A stretch of DNA of 9,826 nucleotides. Origin: Deltaproteobacteria bacterium. GTDB taxonomy: Bacteria; Desulfobacterota; Syntrophia; Syntrophales; UBA5619. The translations under genes and the position numbers were made by a program. The first letter of the stretch is position 1. Every line of letters starts with the position of its first letter. The stretch is taken from contig JAPLJW010000180.1 in assembly GCA_026388365.1 (NCBI GenBank), forward strand, positions 1 through 9,826. The letters run 5' to 3'. Below are positions 6,484 through 9,826 of this stretch, piece by piece. The notes under the pieces are model-generated. The model was given only the letters and a program-made list of their open reading frames with translations, did not search any database and was not told the origin of the DNA.

Positions 6484-6512
6484 ACACTAAACGACGCCGG
6501 GCGACCTGTCAA
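6484..6512 (-). promoter_or_regulatory. Sigma70-like promoter for hpt / zinc-ribbon unit
   Basis: On the minus strand a perfect TTGACA (6512-6507) is followed after 17 nt by TAGTGT (6489-6484; 3 of 6 -10 matches). Transcription would begin near 6477, about 120 nt before the hpt ATG, with the small 39-codon frame filling most of that leader. The weak -10 lowers confidence. Between this and the repeat (6513-6621) I see nothing identifiable. Confidence 0.5.
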
Positions 6513-6621
6513 CGAAAATCAGGATGCGGAACAGGATTGCAGATCCAAGATAAAGATGATAATGATTGTAAGGAAATCGAGACAAATCCCTGCCGATACC
6601 GGGAATTCCTGAAAGAGAATT

Positions 6622-6783
6622 GACGGCATCGTAAAAAGTCCGGATGCTGCGTTGCGCTTCATCCTTCGTCATTGCGGCGTACGAAACAGTACGCCTCTTT
6701 CCGCAGGATTCGCGCGCCTTGCCTGCGGCCTTTTTACGAAGCCGTCCCATTTTCACGGCTTTTAGACTTTTTACGAGGTCATC
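6622..6783. repeat. MITE/REP-like palindromic repeat with nested right end
   Basis: The core 6622-6746 has terminal inverted repeats GACGGCATCGTAAAAAG (6622-6638) and CTTTTTACGAAGCCGTC (6730-6746), 16 of 17 matching. Internal arms also pair: ATCCT with AGGAT, and GGCGTAC (6676-6682) with GTACGCC (6689-6695) around a 6-nt loop. Nearly the whole element can therefore fold as one hairpin. A second right end GACTTTTTACGAGGTCATC (6765-6783) matches the inverted left end at 16 of 19. Open frames across it on both strands give peptides (such as AAMTKDEAQRSIRTFYDAV) that I recall as typical spurious products of a dispersed intergenic repeat in deltaproteobacteria. It encodes no transposase, so mobilisation would need one elsewhere. 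Confidence 0.85.
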
Positions 6784-6793
6784 AGAATTGAAC

Positions 6794-9382
6794 ATGACCG
6801 ATCCGTCCGAAACGAACCCCGGCGAGCTTTTTCTCGCTGTTGAAAAGCCCAGTCGCTACACCGGGGGCGAGGTCCATGCCGTCCGGAAAGACCCGGGGGT
6901 CTTCTTCCTCCGCTTCGCCCTTGCCTTCCCCGACACCTATGAGGTCGGGATGTCCCACCTCGGACTCCAGATCCTATACGCCGTCCTGAACGGCCTGCCG
7001 GAGGTCGCCTGCGAGCGCTGCTACGCCCCCTGGCCGGACATGGAGGGTGAGCTGCGCCGCCGCCGACTGCCGCTCTGCTCCCTGGAGTCGCAACGGCCGC
7101 TCCACGCCTTCGACATTGTCGGCTTCTCACTTCAGTACGAACTCTCCTACACGAACGTGCTGATGATGCTCGACCTGGGCGGGATTCCGCTCCGCCGCGA
7201 GGAACGGGATGAGACGCATCCCCTGATCATCGCGGGCGGCCCATCGGCCTTCAACCCCGTTCCGATGAGCGCCTTCATCGACGCCTTCGTCATCGGCGAG
7301 GGAGAGGAGGTGGTCACGGAGATCGCCGACGCCGTCATGACCCTCCGGCGACGGGGCGGAAAGAGACGGGAACAGCTCGATGCCTTGGCCGCGCTCCGCG
7401 GGGTGTACGTTCCGGCCATCCATACCCAAAATGAAAGAATCGGAAAGCGGATTATCACCAATCCGGACGCCTGGCGCCAGCCCCTCTGCCCCATCGTCCC
7501 CCTGATGAAGACCATCCACGACCGGGTGACCCTGGAGATAGCCAGGGGCTGCACGCGCGGTTGCCGCTTCTGTCAGGCGGGGATGGTCTGGCGGCCGGTC
7601 CGCGAAAGGACGCCTGCCGTCCTCGAGGAGATGGCCGAGGCGATGCTTCAGGCGACGGGGCACAACGAGATCTCACTCCTCTCGCTGAGTTCCGGAGACT
7701 ACTCCCGGATCGAGCCCCTGATCACGACGCTCATGGAACGTTATTACGCCCGGCGGGTCGCTCTCGCTCTCCCGTCGCTCCGCGCCGAGACCCTCACACC
7801 CCAGTTGATCGAAGGGATCCGTCGAGTCCGGAAGACCAGCTTTACGCTCGCCCCCGAGGCGGGAACGCAGCGCCTTCGGGACGCGATCAACAAGGGGAAT
7901 ACGGAGGAGGAACTCCTCACCACGACGGAGCGGGTCTTCGCGGCCGGATGGAAGGCGGTGAAACTCTATTTCATGCTCGGCCTTCCCGGCGAGCGAGAGG
8001 AAGACCTGGAAGGGATCGCCGAACTCGCCCACCGGGTCCTCTGGACGGCGAAGAACCGGGGTCAGGTCACGGTCAGCCTTTCAACCTTCGTTCCCAAGCC
8101 CCACACCCCCTTCCAGTGGCAGCGCCAGATCGAAATCGGTGAGATCGTCGACCGCCAGGAGTTTTTCAAGAGGCGCCTGAAGAACCGGAACATCAGCGTC
8201 AAATGGCATGACGCCCGGATGAGCCACCTCGAGGGAATCTTCTCCCGCGGGGGGGAGGAGACCGGCGATCTGGTCGAGACGGCCTTCCGCCTCGGCTGCC
8301 GCTTCGACGGCTGGAGCGACCGTTTCCGCTTCGACATCTGGGAGGAGGCGCTCCGCCGGACGGGAATCGACGCCGGGTCCTATCTGAGGGAACGTCCCCG
8401 TTCGGAGATTTTCCCCTGGGAGAAGATCGATTGCGGTGTCCGCCGTGATTTTCTGCTGGCCGAGGCCGAAAAGGCCGAACAAGGCGAAGCGACGCCGGAC
8501 TGCCGGACCGGATCGTGCAGCGACTGCGGCGTCTGCGACGACCGGACGGGGGCACGATGCGGCATCGTGTCCCCTGTGATCGCCCCCGCGGACGCGCCCG
8601 TCGGGACCATCGTCTCCACCTTCGCCGGGCGGGGAGGCGCCGGAGGGCCGGAAAGGGCCTTCCGCCTCCGGTTCACTAAATTAGGCCCGGCGCGGTTTCT
8701 CTCCCACATGGAGCTCTCCTCAGCCCTCAGCCGGGCGATGATCCTGGGCGGGATTTTCTTCGTCTATTCTCAGGGGTTCCATCCACACCCGCGGATCTCT
8801 TTTGCCGGGGCAACGGCGGTGGGCATGGAAAGCCTGGGCGAATTCGCGGACATCCGTATCCAGGATCCCGGAATGGAACTGAAAACCCTCATGGCCCGGA
8901 TCAATGACGGTCTGCCCTCCGGTGTCGCGGTGACGGCGATGCGGGAACTCCCGCCGCATGATTTCTCACTCGCGGAGCTGGTCAAGGGGTTTGTTTATGA
9001 TATCCTGCTGCCGCAGGGGATCGCTGAGGCGGATCTGAACCGATTCGAAACCGATATTCCCCGATTTCTCAACCTGGAGAGCTTCCCCGTCCAACGAGAG
9101 GCGAACGGGAAGAAGATCATCAAGGAGATCCGCCCCCTCGTCGCGGACCTCGCCTTAGACCGGCCTTCCCGCCGGATCATTCTTTCCGCGCATTGCGGCC
9201 CGGAGGGGACGGTCCGCCCCACCGAGCTTCTGACCGCTCTCTTCGGGCTTTCCCCCGAGGCGACCCACGGGGTCCGCATTGTCAAAACGGCCACCCGTCC
9301 GGCCGATTTCGCCGGACCGGACGACCGGGAAATTTTGGGGACATCATGCGGCATCGTGTTTCCACCCTATAAATTTTCTTGA
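6794..9382 (+). CDS. Radical SAM protein fused to DUF2344 (TIGR03960-TIGR03936 type), function unknown
   Basis: An 862-aa protein of three parts. The N-terminal region (ELFLAVEKPSRYTGGE at 11-26, then DTYEVGMSHLGLQILY) leads into a B12-binding-like alpha/beta segment (about 105-185, ending FVIGEGEEVVTEI) without the DxHxxG cobalamin motif. The radical SAM domain has CTRGCRFC (C253, C257, C260), the CX3CX2C that binds the SAM [4Fe-4S] cluster, followed by TLAPEAGTQRLR and MLGLPGEREEDLEGI. A linker contains C547 and a Cys-rich group C570, C575, C578, C581, C589. From about residue 620 there is a DUF2344-type domain (FTKLGPARFLSHMELSSALS, SQGFHPHPRISF). In many genomes the two halves are separate neighbours. 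The frame is open to 6644, but those 50 codons lie in the repeat, so ATG 6794 is chosen; no Shine-Dalgarno precedes it. The substrate is unknown; position before L21/L27 hints at a ribosome or RNA link only. Confidence 0.93.
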   Translation: MTDPSETNPGELFLAVEKPSRYTGGEVHAVRKDPGVFFLRFALAFPDTYEVGMSHLGLQILYAVLNGLPEVACERCYAPWPDMEGELRRRRLPLCSLESQRPLHAFDIVGFSLQYELSYTNVLMMLDLGGIPLRREERDETHPLIIAGGPSAFNPVPMSAFIDAFVIGEGEEVVTEIADAVMTLRRRGGKRREQLDALAALRGVYVPAIHTQNERIGKRIITNPDAWRQPLCPIVPLMKTIHDRVTLEIARGCTRGCRFCQAGMVWRPVRERTPAVLEEMAEAMLQATGHNEISLLSLSSGDYSRIEPLITTLMERYYARRVALALPSLRAETLTPQLIEGIRRVRKTSFTLAPEAGTQRLRDAINKGNTEEELLTTTERVFAAGWKAVKLYFMLGLPGEREEDLEGIAELAHRVLWTAKNRGQVTVSLSTFVPKPHTPFQWQRQIEIGEIVDRQEFFKRRLKNRNISVKWHDARMSHLEGIFSRGGEETGDLVETAFRLGCRFDGWSDRFRFDIWEEALRRTGIDAGSYLRERPRSEIFPWEKIDCGVRRDFLLAEAEKAEQGEATPDCRTGSCSDCGVCDDRTGARCGIVSPVIAPADAPVGTIVSTFAGRGGAGGPERAFRLRFTKLGPARFLSHMELSSALSRAMILGGIFFVYSQGFHPHPRISFAGATAVGMESLGEFADIRIQDPGMELKTLMARINDGLPSGVAVTAMRELPPHDFSLAELVKGFVYDILLPQGIAEADLNRFETDIPRFLNLESFPVQREANGKKIIKEIRPLVADLALDRPSRRIILSAHCGPEGTVRPTELLTALFGLSPEATHGVRIVKTATRPADFAGPDDREILGTSCGIVFPPYKFS

Positions 9383-9408
9383 CAAATGCAAATCGTTTTG
9401 GTTATGGT
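9379..9408 (+). promoter_or_regulatory. Sigma70-like promoter of rplU-rpmA
   Basis: TTGACA (9379-9384) is followed after 18 nt by TATGGT (9403-9408; 4 of 6). Transcription would start near 9415, giving a leader of under 30 nt before the rplU ATG. The -35 box contains the TGA stop (9380-9382) of the radical SAM gene, so the ribosomal genes can be expressed independently of it while read-through remains possible. Confidence 0.75.
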
Positions 9409-9441
9409 GCGGATTCAAAATTTTCAAGAGGGAACTAAGCC

Positions 9442-9753
9442 ATGTACGCAGTCATTAAAACGGGCGGTAAGCAGCACAGGGTCTCCGTGGGAGATGTGAT
9501 CGCCATCGAAAAGATCAACGGCGACAAAGGGGAAGCGGTCGTTTTTGACCAGGTCCTGATGGTCGAGAAAGAGGGCGACATCCGGATCGGCAGGCCCGTC
9601 GTCGAGGGGGCGAAGGTGGTCGGCGAAATCCTCCTCCAGACCAAAGGCGATAAGCTTATCGTTTACAAGACGAAGAAAAGAAAAGGTTACCACAAAAAGA
9701 CCGGTCACCGCCAGCAGTTGACCAGCATGAAGATCAGGGAAATATCCATTTAA
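9442..9753 (+). CDS. rplU: 50S ribosomal protein L21
   Basis: L21 binds 23S rRNA in the large subunit. The 103-aa product is full length and shows the family start [20 protein letters not shown], the central [14 protein letters not shown] segment and the C-terminal signature [14 protein letters not shown], rich in basic residues for RNA contact. An AGAGGGAA ribosome site (9427-9434) lies about 8 nt before ATG 9442. It is followed 12 nt later by rpmA, the usual L21-L27 pair. No Prp/ysxB-like protease gene lies between them, as expected outside Firmicutes-type loci. Confidence 0.98.
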   Translation: MYAVIKTGGKQHRVSVGDVIAIEKINGDKGEAVVFDQVLMVEKEGDIRIGRPVVEGAKVVGEILLQTKGDKLIVYKTKKRKGYHKKTGHRQQLTSMKIREISI

Positions 9754-9765
9754 GCGGAGGGCATT

Positions 9766-9826
9766 ATGGCACACAAGAAGGGACAGGGAAGCTCCCGGAA
9801 TGGAAGAGACAGCAATTCTCAACGGC
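9766..9826 (+). CDS. rpmA: 50S ribosomal protein L27, N-terminal part, runs off window
   Basis: Only 20 codons are visible, but MAHKKGQGSSRNGRDSNSQR is the diagnostic L27 N-terminus, which reaches towards the peptidyl transferase centre. It begins with the mature-type MAHKK and has no Firmicutes-style cleavable leader. GGAGGG (9756-9761) lies 4 nt before the ATG. Cotranscribed with rplU; the rest of the gene lies beyond the window. Confidence 0.97.
   Translation, partial: MAHKKGQGSSRNGRDSNSQR

Noticed and set aside
6644..6793. Extended N-terminus of the radical SAM protein
   Set aside because: These 50 codons lie in the repeat and in no family profile I know; the family N-terminus begins just after ATG 6794.
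6487..6795. 102-codon minus-strand frame with a KDEAQRSIRTFY segment
   Set aside because: Most of it is the translated palindromic repeat, whose spurious peptides recur in such genomes; it also crosses the hpt promoter.

Overview
The window is about 9.8 kb of GC-rich bacterial DNA. Gene content, codon use and a delta-type palindromic repeat suggest a Deltaproteobacterium (Desulfobacterota), possibly near Syntrophales. This placement comes from recalled family resemblance, not a search.

Layout. Positions 1-3227 (+) hold a purine-biosynthesis cluster: the 3' end of purD, then purH, purE and a tsaC/YrdC-type tRNA t6A gene, tightly packed except for a 94-nt purH-purE gap with a perfect 16-bp hairpin. 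Positions 3228-3495 have no confident gene but carry an imperfect hairpin that may end the cluster. Positions 3496-4153 (-) hold a DVU0298-like HEAT-repeat gene whose N-terminus and body lie in different frames, so it looks broken by a small deletion. Divergent from it is a 142-aa thioredoxin-fold-like protein with CxxC (4338-4766, +). Positions 6355 to 4803 (-) hold hypoxanthine phosphoribosyltransferase (hpt) overlapping by ATGA a zinc-ribbon/membrane/DUF3426-type protein. A sigma70-like promoter lies upstream, and the terminator sits inside the 3' end of the convergent gene. A possible 39-codon small ORF also overlaps the hpt start by ATGA. Positions 6622-6783 are a palindromic MITE/REP-like repeat ending 10 nt before a large radical SAM protein fused to a DUF2344-type domain (6794-9382, +). 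Then come rplU (L21) and the start of rpmA (L27), from a promoter whose -35 box includes the radical SAM stop codon.

How they work together. PurD, PurH and PurE act in de novo IMP synthesis and Hpt salvages hypoxanthine/guanine to IMP/GMP, so purine supply is split between two opposite-strand units. TsaC, L21 and L27 serve translation. The radical SAM-DUF2344 protein next to L21/L27 is the main gene here whose function is unknown to me. I see no CRISPR array, tRNA, rRNA or complete mobile element and no clearly new multi-gene system; the best leads are the radical SAM fusion, the repeat at its 5' end, the frameshifted HEAT gene, the orphan CxxC protein and the small ORF before hpt.
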